Shown in pieces: positions 1-6,173 of a stretch of 6,532 nt of DNA (its first letter is position 1; the number at the start of each line of letters is the position of its first letter). A model generated the notes under the pieces. That model was not told where the DNA came from. It made no database searches and saw only the letters and a list, made by a program, of their open reading frames with translations. Made by a program: the position numbers and the translations under genes. This DNA comes from Chloroflexota bacterium. Lineage in GTDB: Bacteria; Chloroflexota; Anaerolineae; Anaerolineales; Villigracilaceae. Location of the stretch: contig JAKANW010000168.1 in NCBI GenBank assembly GCA_021823555.1, positions 1 through 6,532 of the forward strand, written 5' to 3'.

Positions 1-152
1 ACGCCACCATCGAAGACGTGGGCGGCGGCATCCCCGGTAAATACTGGATTGACCTGGGCTACAGCGACAGCGACTACCAGCAATGGGGCAAATGGGTCAC
101 GGTATACTTCCTGACGCCCGTGCCGGCCAATATCATGTATGTGCTGCAATAA
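1..152 (+). CDS. 3D (Asp-Asp-Asp) domain protein, C-terminal fragment
   Basis: The reading frame is open from base 3 to a TAA at 150-152 and gives the last 49 residues of a protein whose start lies left of the window. The visible part has the pattern IEDVGGGIPGKYWIDLGY, which matches the second half of a 3D domain: an Asp before a Gly-Gly turn, then Ile-Asp-Leu. Two of the three name-giving aspartates would be D5 and D17 of the fragment; the first would lie off the window. The 3D domain is a small double-psi barrel related to the catalytic domain of MltA-type lytic transglycosylases. It usually sits at the C-terminus of secreted cell-wall proteins behind LysM, G5 or SH3 domains. Cell-wall location and peptidoglycan action are family knowledge; the N-terminal domains cannot be seen. 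The protein ends shortly after the domain (TPVPANIMYVLQ), so it is probably complete at this end. Confidence 0.7.
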   Translation, partial: ATIEDVGGGIPGKYWIDLGYSDSDYQQWGKWVTVYFLTPVPANIMYVLQ

Positions 153-384
153 GCCCTCGCGTCGAGTGGAGCTCCTGAGCCTGTCGAAGGGTCTCAATCG
201 AGACGATACTCATCAAAATGCTTGCGCTTCGACTGCGCTGCGCCCAGCCCAGCGCGTATTTCGACTGCGCTCACCATCGCATTTCGGAAGTAGAACTCCC
301 GGCTCCATACAAGAGGTTTACTCGGCAGCGCGCTTCGACTGCGCTCCCTGCGGTCGCTCCGCTCAGCGCAAAGTCAATTGAAAA
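153..384. repeat. Repeat-rich spacer with CTTCGAC/GTCGAAG elements
   Basis: This stretch between the 3D-protein stop and rsmA has no convincing gene. It carries three direct copies of TTCGACTGCGCT at 228-239, 260-271 and 334-345; the first and third extend leftward to CGCTTCGACTGCGCT. An inverted, slightly diverged copy, CCTGAGCCTGTCGAAGG, lies at 174-190. The inverted copy and the first direct copy could form a hairpin enclosing a smaller perfect one, GTCTC-AATC-GAGAC (191-204). The palindromic half-sites and spread copies resemble REP-like interspersed repeats of bacterial genomes. The open frame across this stretch (139-381) is low-complexity and is best explained by the repeats. Confidence 0.7.
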
Positions 385-1230
385 ATGATGAACTACTCAA
401 ACATTCCACCGCTCAACACCGCGGCCCTGCTCAAGCACTATGGCCTGCACGCCGACAAGCGCCTCGGCCAGAATTTTTTGCAGGACCCGCAGGCTTTGCA
501 GAAGATCGCCCTCGCCGCCGAGATCCGGCCAACGGATACTGTGTTGGAAATCGGCGCCGGCCTGGGGAGTTTGACACGCTACCTGGCCGCCTCCGCCAGA
601 CAGGTGGTAGCGGTCGAGCTTGACGAGAAACTGCTCCCGCCATTGGAGTCGGTTCTCGCCCCTTACGCCAACGTCCGTTTAATCCACGCCGATATCCTCG
701 GCCTCTCCCCTTCCGAGATCATTGACCAAGCTGAATATTTGGTTGTCGCCAATATCCCGTACTACATTACATCCGCCATCATCCGGCATCTGCTGGAGGC
801 CTCCCCGCGTCCACGTCGTATCGTGCTGACCATCCAGAAAGAAGTGGCTGACCGCATCTGCGCCGCGCCCGGTGACATGAGTTTGCTGGCCCTCAGCGTG
901 CAAGTCTACGGAGGGCCGCGCATCGCAGCTCACATCCCCGCCGATGCGTTCTTTCCTGCGCCGAACGTAGACTCAGCTGTCTTGAACATTGACATCTATC
1001 CTTCGCCGCTCATCGAACCTTCCCACCTCGACGCATTCTTCCGACTCATCAAAGCCGGGTTCAGCCAGAAACGCAAGACCCTGCGCAACTCTCTCTCCGC
1101 AGGATTGCGGATGTCCCCTGCCGAGGTCGAGTCCCGGTTGCGCCAGGCAGATATCGATCCCATGCGCCGCGCCGAGACTCTGAACATCCCGGAGTGGGAA
1201 AAACTGGCAATCCTTCAAGGAGAAAAATAG
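385..1230 (+). CDS. rsmA: 16S rRNA (adenine1518-N6/adenine1519-N6)-dimethyltransferase RsmA (KsgA)
   Basis: RsmA transfers four methyl groups from S-adenosylmethionine to two adjacent adenines in the 3' hairpin loop of 16S rRNA, a late checkpoint in 30S subunit assembly in the cytoplasm. The 281-residue length is normal for the family. Visible signatures are LGQNFL (27-32), the SAM-binding motif I LEIGAGLGSLT (54-64), the acidic motif II VELD (77-80), HAD (101-103), and the catalytic motif IV NIPYY (123-127, in place of the common NLPYY). The C-terminal domain has the typical FSQKRKTLRNSL (226-237). Two in-frame ATG codons stand at 385 and 388, so the start is uncertain by one codon. No clear Shine-Dalgarno sequence precedes either, and the upstream repeats end only about ten bases before. 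The stop overlaps the next start by one base (TAGTG), so translational coupling is likely. Confidence 0.97.
   Translation: MMNYSNIPPLNTAALLKHYGLHADKRLGQNFLQDPQALQKIALAAEIRPTDTVLEIGAGLGSLTRYLAASARQVVAVELDEKLLPPLESVLAPYANVRLIHADILGLSPSEIIDQAEYLVVANIPYYITSAIIRHLLEASPRPRRIVLTIQKEVADRICAAPGDMSLLALSVQVYGGPRIAAHIPADAFFPAPNVDSAVLNIDIYPSPLIEPSHLDAFFRLIKAGFSQKRKTLRNSLSAGLRMSPAEVESRLRQADIDPMRRAETLNIPEWEKLAILQGEK
1217..1222 (+). promoter_or_regulatory. Ribosome binding site fixing a GTG start
   Basis: AAGGAG lies inside the last codons of rsmA, seven bases before the GTG at 1230. It favours the GTG over an in-frame ATG at 1194, which would give a 12-residue extension (KTGNPSRRK) unlike the family and a long overlap with rsmA. 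Confidence 0.8.
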
Positions 1231-1988
1231 TGGGCACTTGGATCTGTCACCTGCGGATTGCCGATCGGCTGCTGGCGGCCATCCCCGGCCTGGACGAGAC
1301 CGCCTTTATCTATGGCAACCTGGCCCCCGACTCCGGCATCCCTAATGAAACCTGGACGGAGTTCGACCCACCCAAGGAAGTGACCCATTATTTGCGAAAG
1401 GGCGAGGGGGAATCTGAGATCCACGATTTAACGTTTTACCGGGAATACGTCTCTCCACTTTCCGCTCAAGATGGCTTAACGCGCTATAGTTTCATCTTCG
1501 GTTATCACTGCCATCTGGTGTGCGATACTTTGTGGGCCAAGTGCATCGGTCACGCAACCCACAAAATTTATGCCGAGGAAATTGCCGCGGACAAATACAA
1601 AGCCTGGGATAGGATCAAAGACGATTGGTATGGTCTCGACCAGATCTATCTGCGCGACCACCCGGAGAATGCTTTTTGGCGCGTCGTAGCGGTAACGCCC
1701 GACCCACCCTCCTATCTTCCATTCATCAAGAAAGCTGCGTTAAGTCAGCAATTGGACCACATCCGCAAATTCTACGGCCAGCCTGACGCGCAATGGTTCA
1801 TCCAGCGACCCTATCCGTACCTGAATGAAGGAACCATGACTCGCATGGTCAACCAGATCATAGAAGCCATTCTTTACTTGCAGCCAAAATTGAAAAATAT
1901 TCTCGAACTGGATTCATACAAAAGCAGCGCGGACATTTTGCCTGAAAAATGGATCCGGCCTTTTCAAGCCCCGCTGGGTGATAACTGA
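1230..1988 (+). CDS. Zinc-dependent phospholipase C-like protein
   Basis: The 252-residue product resembles the zinc-dependent phospholipase C family (Pfam Zn_dep_PLC), known best from clostridial alpha-toxin and related hydrolases. Candidate metal ligands fit the family spacing: H7 in WICHLRIADRLL, D34 in YGNLAPDSG, H53 in VTHYL, and the pair H95-x3-D99 in FGYHCHLVCDTLW. A clear HxxxE for the last metal site of true phospholipases C was not found, so the full three-zinc centre may be absent. No signal peptide or membrane segment is visible, so the protein is probably cytosolic, unlike the secreted toxins. Start choice: GTG at 1230 with AAGGAG upstream gives the N-terminus typical of this group. 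It overlaps the rsmA stop by one base and probably shares its transcript. The true substrate is unknown; phospholipid hydrolysis is only a family-level guess. Confidence 0.75.
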   Translation: MGTWICHLRIADRLLAAIPGLDETAFIYGNLAPDSGIPNETWTEFDPPKEVTHYLRKGEGESEIHDLTFYREYVSPLSAQDGLTRYSFIFGYHCHLVCDTLWAKCIGHATHKIYAEEIAADKYKAWDRIKDDWYGLDQIYLRDHPENAFWRVVAVTPDPPSYLPFIKKAALSQQLDHIRKFYGQPDAQWFIQRPYPYLNEGTMTRMVNQIIEAILYLQPKLKNILELDSYKSSADILPEKWIRPFQAPLGDN

Positions 1989-2031
1989 TCCCTATTGAAT
2001 ATCTTTCTTCTTCCATCTCTCCAAAACAAAA

Positions 2032-2143
2032 TGGGTGTATTTCATCTGGGTTGGAACCGTCCCGAAGGTTGGTTGGAAAAGGCCAAAATCGGCTCAAGTT
2101 CAACCTTTGGAACGTTGCCCTCGACTGGTTTGAAACACACCCA
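2032..2143. repeat. Long imperfect palindrome between convergent genes
   Basis: Outer arms TGGGTGTATTTCA (2032-2044) and TGAAACACACCCA (2131-2143) are complementary at 12 of 13 positions. Inner arms AAGGTTG (2065-2071) and CAACCTT (2101-2107) match perfectly, and the stretches between them match partly, so about 112 bases can fold back on themselves around a 29-base loop. Read on the minus strand, the outer arm is followed by TTTTGTTTT, so it could end transcription of the minus operon. A small decayed mobile element (MITE-like) would look similar. The rest of the 1989-2181 gap shows nothing else. Confidence 0.55.
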
Positions 2144-2181
2144 AATCAAATGAGGCGAGAGAAGAAAAGAACAATCTCCAT

Positions 2182-2931
2182 CTACAAGCCAACCCTAGCC
2201 GACTTTCCCTTTTTCCGCAGGTCCCTGTAATTCCACCACACCTGCCAGACACGCATGGCGGCTTCCATCTGGATCTTCACCGACATCTTGGATTTTCCCC
2301 AGCGGCGGTCGGCAAAGTAGATCGGCGATTCGCCGATCCGATATTCAAGGCAATAGGCCAGATAGATCATCTCCACCAGGAAGATATATCCATTTGCCTG
2401 GATGCGATCAAAAGGCATCCCTTGCAAAGTCTCGCGTCGCCAGAGACGGTAACCTGTAGTCACATCGTGCAAGGGAAAACCAAGAATACTGCGGGCATAG
2501 AAGTTCCCGAAGGCGGAAAGCGATTTTCGCCATTGCGGCCATCGCTTGTCCACAGAGCCGCCATCCACATACCGCGACCCAAGCACCACATCGCAGGATT
2601 CGAGTTTTTTCACCATATCCACCAACGCGGTTGGATCATGCGAAAAGTCGGCATCCATCTGCACAACGGCATCCGCGCTGCCATCCATCACGAGGTGGAA
2701 TCCCTCGAGGTATGCCGAACGCAGGCCGAGCTTCCCCGCCCGGTGCAACACCCGGACCCGTTTATCGGCAGCAGCCAGTCGGTCCGCGATTTGACCGGTG
2801 CCGTCGGGGCTATTATCGTCAACCACCAGCAATTCCAAATCGAGCGGAAGCGTAAATAAAGCGGAGACCAGTTTAGGCAGGTTCTCCGCTTCATTATAGG
2901 TTGGAGTGACAACCGTAACCTTCAAAACCAT
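2182..2931 (-). CDS. Polyprenol monophosphomannose synthase-like family 2 glycosyltransferase
   Basis: The 249-residue protein has the full signature of the dolichol/polyprenol-phosphate mannosyltransferase (DPM1-like) branch of GT2. Visible motifs are the nucleotide-binding PTYNEAENLP (10-19) and VVDDNSPDGTG (36-46), the metal-binding DxD in QMDADFSHDP (91-100), GSRYVDGG (118-125) and TTGYRLWRR (158-166). A late KSKMS completes the pattern. It lacks the C-terminal membrane region of two-part enzymes, so it is expected to be soluble or peripherally attached, as single-domain DPM1 proteins are. The family moves a sugar, usually mannose from GDP-mannose, to a polyprenyl phosphate, making a lipid-linked donor for extracytoplasmic glycosylation. 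Sugar specificity cannot be read from sequence. Its ATG follows the upstream TAG after a single base, with AAAAGGTAGG before it, so it is the last gene of the operon and probably translationally coupled. Confidence 0.88.
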   Translation of the reverse strand: MVLKVTVVTPTYNEAENLPKLVSALFTLPLDLELLVVDDNSPDGTGQIADRLAAADKRVRVLHRAGKLGLRSAYLEGFHLVMDGSADAVVQMDADFSHDPTALVDMVKKLESCDVVLGSRYVDGGSVDKRWPQWRKSLSAFGNFYARSILGFPLHDVTTGYRLWRRETLQGMPFDRIQANGYIFLVEMIYLAYCLEYRIGESPIYFADRRWGKSKMSVKIQMEAAMRVWQVWWNYRDLRKKGKSARVGL

Positions 2932-2932
2932 C

Positions 2933-3787
2933 CTACCTTTTAATGCGCATCAACTCCGTCTTGATCTGGTCCGCCCCAGTAAAACGACCAGCGACAGAGG
3001 ATAACTCCGCCATTTTCACGGCCAGCCGATCTGTTCGCCTGGCAACCTGCTCGCGGTCTTTGATCGGGTAGAAGTAATCCAGCGATTGCTCCAAGCGGGA
3101 GCGCAGCCGCTCCTGCAAAGCATCCAGCACGCCAGGAGCCGCCACCAACACAAAACTGGTAGGGCTGATGTGACCCAGGAAATCATCCTGGTTACTGACC
3201 TCGCGCAGCGTGTTGGTAATCATCACACTGACAGCGCGCAACACATCATCGGACGCCACGAAGCCATAAGCCTCGCGGAAGGCGTCCATGTTTTCCAACG
3301 AAATGAGCAACACACCTGAATTGTCATTCTTAGCAATCTCTGCCAGGCGCTCATCCACCAGGGCACCCTCAGGCAGCCCGCTGACAGGATTGGTCAACGA
3401 CCCCTGGCTCAATCGTTTCAGCGCATTGCGTACGCGCAGGCGTAGTTCCTGCACGTCAAACGGCTTGGTGATGTAGTCATCCGCGCCCAGTTCCAGGCCC
3501 TGCAACCGGTCAGCGCGCTCGCGCTTTTCGGTCAGGAAAATGATCGGAATATCCTGTGTACGGCGGTCGCCGCGCAGGTGGCGGGCTACTTCGTAGCCAT
3601 CTATGTCGGGGAGACGGATATCGAGGATGACCAGGTTGGGATGAACAGTTTGTGCCGAGCGGATACCATCTTCCCCCCAATTCACAGTAAAAACTTCATA
3701 ACCCTGAACGCGAAAATAGGCATTCAGCATCTCGGCCACATCAAGGTCGTCTTCAATGATCAGGATTTTTGGCTTGGCTTCGGCCAT
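2933..3787 (-). CDS. Response regulator with degenerate GGDEF output domain
   Basis: The 284-residue protein begins with a complete receiver domain (about 5-125): acidic pocket E12-D13-D14, phospho-acceptor D56 in LVILDIRLPDIDGYE, switch T86 in IIFLTEKRE, and K108 in DYITKPF. The rest (about 133-284) keeps the outline of a GGDEF diguanylate cyclase domain: NPVSGLPEG replaces the usual DPLTGLPNR, LLISLENMDAFREAYGFVASDDVLR resembles the substrate-binding region, and the active-site loop GG[DE]EF is replaced by SPTSF (208-212). It is therefore predicted not to make cyclic di-GMP and to act as a binding or protein-interaction output. Start: ATG at 3787, six bases after AGGA that overlaps the upstream stop. 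The longer in-frame start at 3832 would overlap the V4R gene by 37 bases and add residues not typical of receivers. No histidine kinase is in the window. Confidence 0.9.
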   Translation of the reverse strand: MAEAKPKILIIEDDLDVAEMLNAYFRVQGYEVFTVNWGEDGIRSAQTVHPNLVILDIRLPDIDGYEVARHLRGDRRTQDIPIIFLTEKRERADRLQGLELGADDYITKPFDVQELRLRVRNALKRLSQGSLTNPVSGLPEGALVDERLAEIAKNDNSGVLLISLENMDAFREAYGFVASDDVLRAVSVMITNTLREVSNQDDFLGHISPTSFVLVAAPGVLDALQERLRSRLEQSLDYFYPIKDREQVARRTDRLAVKMAELSSVAGRFTGADQIKTELMRIKR

Positions 3788-3795
3788 GGGTGATC

Positions 3796-4431
3796 CTATG
3801 AAATCGGTTCTTTTTGAATGATGAACTCGCACACATCATCCCCCACCGCCACACACTTGGACTCATTCACGCGGAATTCATTTCCACCGGAAACCCACTT
3901 GAGCGCTTCCTGTAAAAGACCAGTGGCAATGAAACATACCGGCTTATCCGCATCGTGGCGTCCCCAGCAGACAGGACACTTGTGGATGGTCCAGACAAAT
4001 TCGTTATCTTTTTCTTCCACGGTTGTGAACTGGTCTGTCAGTTGGGAGAATATCTTGGCAAACGCAGGCAGACCGATGCGCAGCTTGGACTGGAGTGGAA
4101 GCACCACGAAAGCCAGATCGGCCACTCCCGCCAGGGCGCCGAAGTTCTTCAGGGCATCGGAGAAGGTTGCACGCCCGGCACGCAACGCCAGGCCGCGTCC
4201 GCCGCGTGGGCCATACATCTCTTCCAATGCCACGCCTATTGCAGAAAGTTCCACAAAATCAAAGCCCTTATCGAGGTTGTCCGGTGGATAATTTTCAATA
4301 TAATTATTCAATCCCGCCAGGTTTAGGATGGCATTGAGGCCATTCTTCCCCATCACCTCTTCCAACGATTTAATGGTGATCAGGCCGAACTTATTTGCAT
4401 AATACAAACCGCTTTTTTGAATGGGGCTCAT
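3796..4431 (-). CDS. V4R (4-vinyl reductase) domain protein
   Basis: The 211-residue protein ends in a V4R domain (about 145-207). The pattern is CPVCWGR (C152, C155), then C166 in KPVCFIATGLLQEAL, C193 in NESKCVAVGDD and C201 in DVCEF. V4R domains belong to the ligand-binding fold shared with H-NOX and TRAPP Bet3 proteins. They bind small hydrophobic molecules or, through the cysteines, metal. The preceding 140 residues, including EEMYGPRGGRGLALRAGRATF (70-90), probably form the rest of that fold. There is no signal peptide or DNA-binding region, so a cytoplasmic sensor or scaffold is likely. The ATG at 4431 lies five bases after GGAG and ten bases from the upstream Roadblock stop. The ligand is unknown; bacteriochlorophyll or aromatic-compound roles known for some V4R proteins should not be assumed here. 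Confidence 0.85.
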   Translation of the reverse strand: MSPIQKSGLYYANKFGLITIKSLEEVMGKNGLNAILNLAGLNNYIENYPPDNLDKGFDFVELSAIGVALEEMYGPRGGRGLALRAGRATFSDALKNFGALAGVADLAFVVLPLQSKLRIGLPAFAKIFSQLTDQFTTVEEKDNEFVWTIHKCPVCWGRHDADKPVCFIATGLLQEALKWVSGGNEFRVNESKCVAVGDDVCEFIIQKEPIS

Positions 4432-4441
4432 GGAGACTCCG

Positions 4442-4813
4442 CTAAATCAGTTTTGCCAGATCTTCGGCGGCGCGACGCATATCCAGGAAGATCAGGCCCA
4501 GCTTGGCCTGTTCACGCGCCAACGCGGTCAACACAGCTTCCTCGCCGACTGACATTAGCACGACATATCCTTTTTCACCTTTTATATAAACCTGCTCAAG
4601 GGAACCACGGCCCAATTCCGTTGCAATGCGTTCCCCCAACGAAAGCATGGCCGCAGACATGGCCGACACACGGTCTTCTTCCACCCCTTGCGGAAGAGCT
4701 GAAGCAATGCTCAAACCATCCACGCTGACGACGGCAGAGGCTTCGATATCCGGAGATGAAGCCTGCAACTCACGCAGACGATCCACCATTTGTTGCGTAC
4801 GCGACTTGGACAA
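4442..4813 (-). CDS. Roadblock/LC7 domain protein (MglB-like)
   Basis: The 123-residue single-domain protein fits the Roadblock/LC7 family: an amphipathic N-terminal helix (TQQMVDRLRELQ), then DIEASAVVSVDGLSIASALP (22-41), a helix SAMSAAMLSLGERIATELG, the strand pair VYIKGEKGYVVLMSVG, and a final helix with LGLIFLDMRRAAEDLAKLI. These proteins dimerise and regulate small Ras-like GTPases; MglB, for instance, activates MglA in bacterial polarity. No MglA-type GTPase lies in the window. The start is TTG at 4813, supported by AGGAGG six bases upstream; the first ATG is eight codons in and has no ribosome site. It is the first gene of the operon, with a leader of about 60 bases behind a sigma70-type promoter. 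Confidence 0.88.
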   Translation of the reverse strand: MSKSRTQQMVDRLRELQASSPDIEASAVVSVDGLSIASALPQGVEEDRVSAMSAAMLSLGERIATELGRGSLEQVYIKGEKGYVVLMSVGEEAVLTALAREQAKLGLIFLDMRRAAEDLAKLI

Positions 4814-4819
4814 ACCAAC

Positions 4820-4825
4820 CCTCCT
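4820..4825 (-). promoter_or_regulatory. Strong Shine-Dalgarno for a TTG start
   Basis: On the minus strand AGGAGG ends six bases before TTG at 4813. This perfect site decides the start of the Roadblock gene. It may offset the weak initiator codon. Confidence 0.8.
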
Positions 4826-4883
4826 GCAAAAGAATCAACACCCGCGCCAAGAGGTGGGATGTCAGGAATAATAGAATGAAACA

Positions 4884-4912
4884 AATTTAGCACATGGGCT
4901 AGATTGTGTCAA
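4884..4912 (-). promoter_or_regulatory. Sigma70-type promoter of the Roadblock-V4R-regulator operon
   Basis: On the minus strand a consensus -35 TTGACA (4912-4907) is followed after exactly 17 bases by TAAATT (4889-4884), four of six matches to the -10 consensus. Transcription would begin near 4877, leaving a leader of about 60 bases. No clear operator palindrome was seen. Confidence 0.65.
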
Positions 4913-4954
4913 GTTTGGGCTTGCTGCCTTTGCAAATTAGTAAGTCGGGCGTCA

Positions 4955-4963
4955 TGCTATAAT
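4955..4963 (+). promoter_or_regulatory. Extended -10 promoter of the L,D-transpeptidase gene
   Basis: TGCTATAAT is a perfect extended -10 element (TGn plus TATAAT). No good -35 hexamer lies 16-18 bases upstream, which fits extended -10 promoters. Transcription would start near 4970, only about 15 bases before the ATG, with GAGGT at 4976-4980 as ribosome site. It points away from the minus-strand promoter, with the two -10 boxes about 70 bases apart. Confidence 0.65.
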
Positions 4964-4984
4964 GCCGGTTGATCCGAGGTACCC

Positions 4985-6130
4985 ATGCGAAGAATTCTTA
5001 ACCTTATTTTCGGGTTTGCCCTCCTTTTATTAACCGCCTTGCCCGTGAATACCGCCCGCGCCCAGGACGCCCTGCCGCCCGAACCGGATAGCGGCGCAGT
5101 TGTCTGCCAGCCGGATGCTTATCTAATCGAACCGGATGACTGCCTCCCGCTTGGTCCTTCTGTCTACCTAACGGACTTGGCGCGTATGGGCATGACCATC
5201 CCCCAACGTCCCCTGCCCGCCTCCAAACCGGACCTCAGCCTGACCCAGCTGCCTTTTCATTACTTCCACCTCGGCGACGCCACCGTTCCCGTCTACAGCG
5301 CCCCCGGCGACACAGGCAGCGGTGCAATGGCGTTTCCACCAGGTTTCGTGTACGTCTCATATACAGATCGCGCCGATACCGGACATGGCATTTATTATCT
5401 GCTCCAGAACGGCGGCTGGATTCCCGGCAAGGGGGAACGAGTCGGTGAAATCCCAAGCTTTCAGGGACTCACCTTTCAACGCACACCTCGCAACTCTTTT
5501 GGCTGGGTAGCTTTTCAATCCCCGGTAATGAGCGCGCCTGGCTACAATGCGAGCAAGACAGGGGAACAGGTCTATACCCAACAGCTTGTCCAAATCTATG
5601 ACACCCAAACCGCTGACGATATGGAATGGTATTTGATCGGACCCGGCCAGTGGGTCGAGGGGCGCAACATAGCGCGTGTCACACCCAATCCTACCCCACC
5701 CGAGGGCGTCACAAATGGACGCTGGATAGATGCTGATCTGGAGAAACAAACACTTGCGGTCTATGATAATTACCAATTAGTATTCGCCACGATGGTGGCC
5801 ACAGGCCAAGAACCCTTCTGGACGCGTCCCGGCCTGTTCCAGATTCAACAGAAAAAAGAGACTGAGACCATGCGCAACAGCGACCCGTCGGACTTTTATT
5901 ACCTGGACAACGTCCCATGGACAATGTACTTTGACGGCGCACGCGCCCTGCATGGCGCCTACTGGCGAACTCACTTTGGTTTTCCACAATCACACGGCTG
6001 TGTCAACCTCTCGGTCGGAGATGCACATTGGCTGTTCAACTGGGCCGTCGTTGGCGATTGGGTTTACGTTCACGACCCATCCGGGCAAACTCCCACCGAT
6101 CCAGCGCTTTATACCGGCGGCGCGTATTGA
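4985..6130 (+). CDS. Secreted L,D-transpeptidase (YkuD domain) with SH3-like repeats
   Basis: L,D-transpeptidases cross-link peptidoglycan stems (3-3 links) or attach proteins to them, outside the membrane. The 381-residue product has a signal peptide: MRR, a hydrophobic core to about residue 20, and a probable cut after ARA (24-26); no lipobox cysteine follows. The YkuD domain fills the C-terminal third (about 246-365), starting at GRWIDADLEKQTLAVYD. The catalytic signature is intact: H323 in ALHGAYW, and SHGCVN with H337, G338 and nucleophile C339. Between lie two segments that look like SH3-type modules, one starting at VPVYSAPG (101-108) and one at SPVMSAPGY, each closing with a Gly-Trp turn (GGWIPG and GQWVEG). 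C41 and C53 could form a disulfide near the mature N-terminus. The gene stands alone on its strand, with its own promoter; its stop lies in the tRNA promoter. Confidence 0.93.
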   Translation: MRRILNLIFGFALLLLTALPVNTARAQDALPPEPDSGAVVCQPDAYLIEPDDCLPLGPSVYLTDLARMGMTIPQRPLPASKPDLSLTQLPFHYFHLGDATVPVYSAPGDTGSGAMAFPPGFVYVSYTDRADTGHGIYYLLQNGGWIPGKGERVGEIPSFQGLTFQRTPRNSFGWVAFQSPVMSAPGYNASKTGEQVYTQQLVQIYDTQTADDMEWYLIGPGQWVEGRNIARVTPNPTPPEGVTNGRWIDADLEKQTLAVYDNYQLVFATMVATGQEPFWTRPGLFQIQQKKETETMRNSDPSDFYYLDNVPWTMYFDGARALHGAYWRTHFGFPQSHGCVNLSVGDAHWLFNWAVVGDWVYVHDPSGQTPTDPALYTGGAY

Positions 6131-6155
6131 CATGAAAATACCCGTGTGGTAAACT
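6127..6155 (+). promoter_or_regulatory. Promoter of the tRNA-Asp gene
   Basis: A consensus TTGACA (6127-6132) is followed after 17 bases by TAAACT (6150-6155) preceded by TGG, giving an extended -10. Transcription would start near 6162, about 12 bases before the tRNA. The -35 box includes the stop codon of the L,D-transpeptidase gene. Confidence 0.7.
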
Positions 6156-6173
6156 CTGCCCGCTTATAAAATT

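Noticed and set aside
225..345. Possible CRISPR-like array from repeated TTCGACTGCGCT
   Set aside because: Copies are short, unevenly spaced (32 and 74 bases) and one is inverted, so this is an interspersed repeat and not an array.
1858..2103. Minus-strand open frame of 81 codons
   Set aside because: It overlaps the end of the phospholipase C-like gene and the palindrome, and its composition is not protein-like.
2031..2153. A 40-codon plus-strand frame from ATG to TGA in the convergent gap
   Set aside because: It has no ribosome binding site and coincides with the arms of the long palindrome; no recognisable product.
3788..3832. Longer N-terminus for the response regulator
   Set aside because: It would overlap the V4R gene; the ATG at 3787 has AGGA at good distance and gives a typical receiver start.
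3818..4291. Plus-strand open frame of 157 codons
   Set aside because: It is antisense to the V4R gene, whose domain, cysteines and ribosome site are convincing.
5357..5776. Minus-strand open frame of 139 codons
   Set aside because: It is antisense to the L,D-transpeptidase gene and shows no domain or ribosome site.
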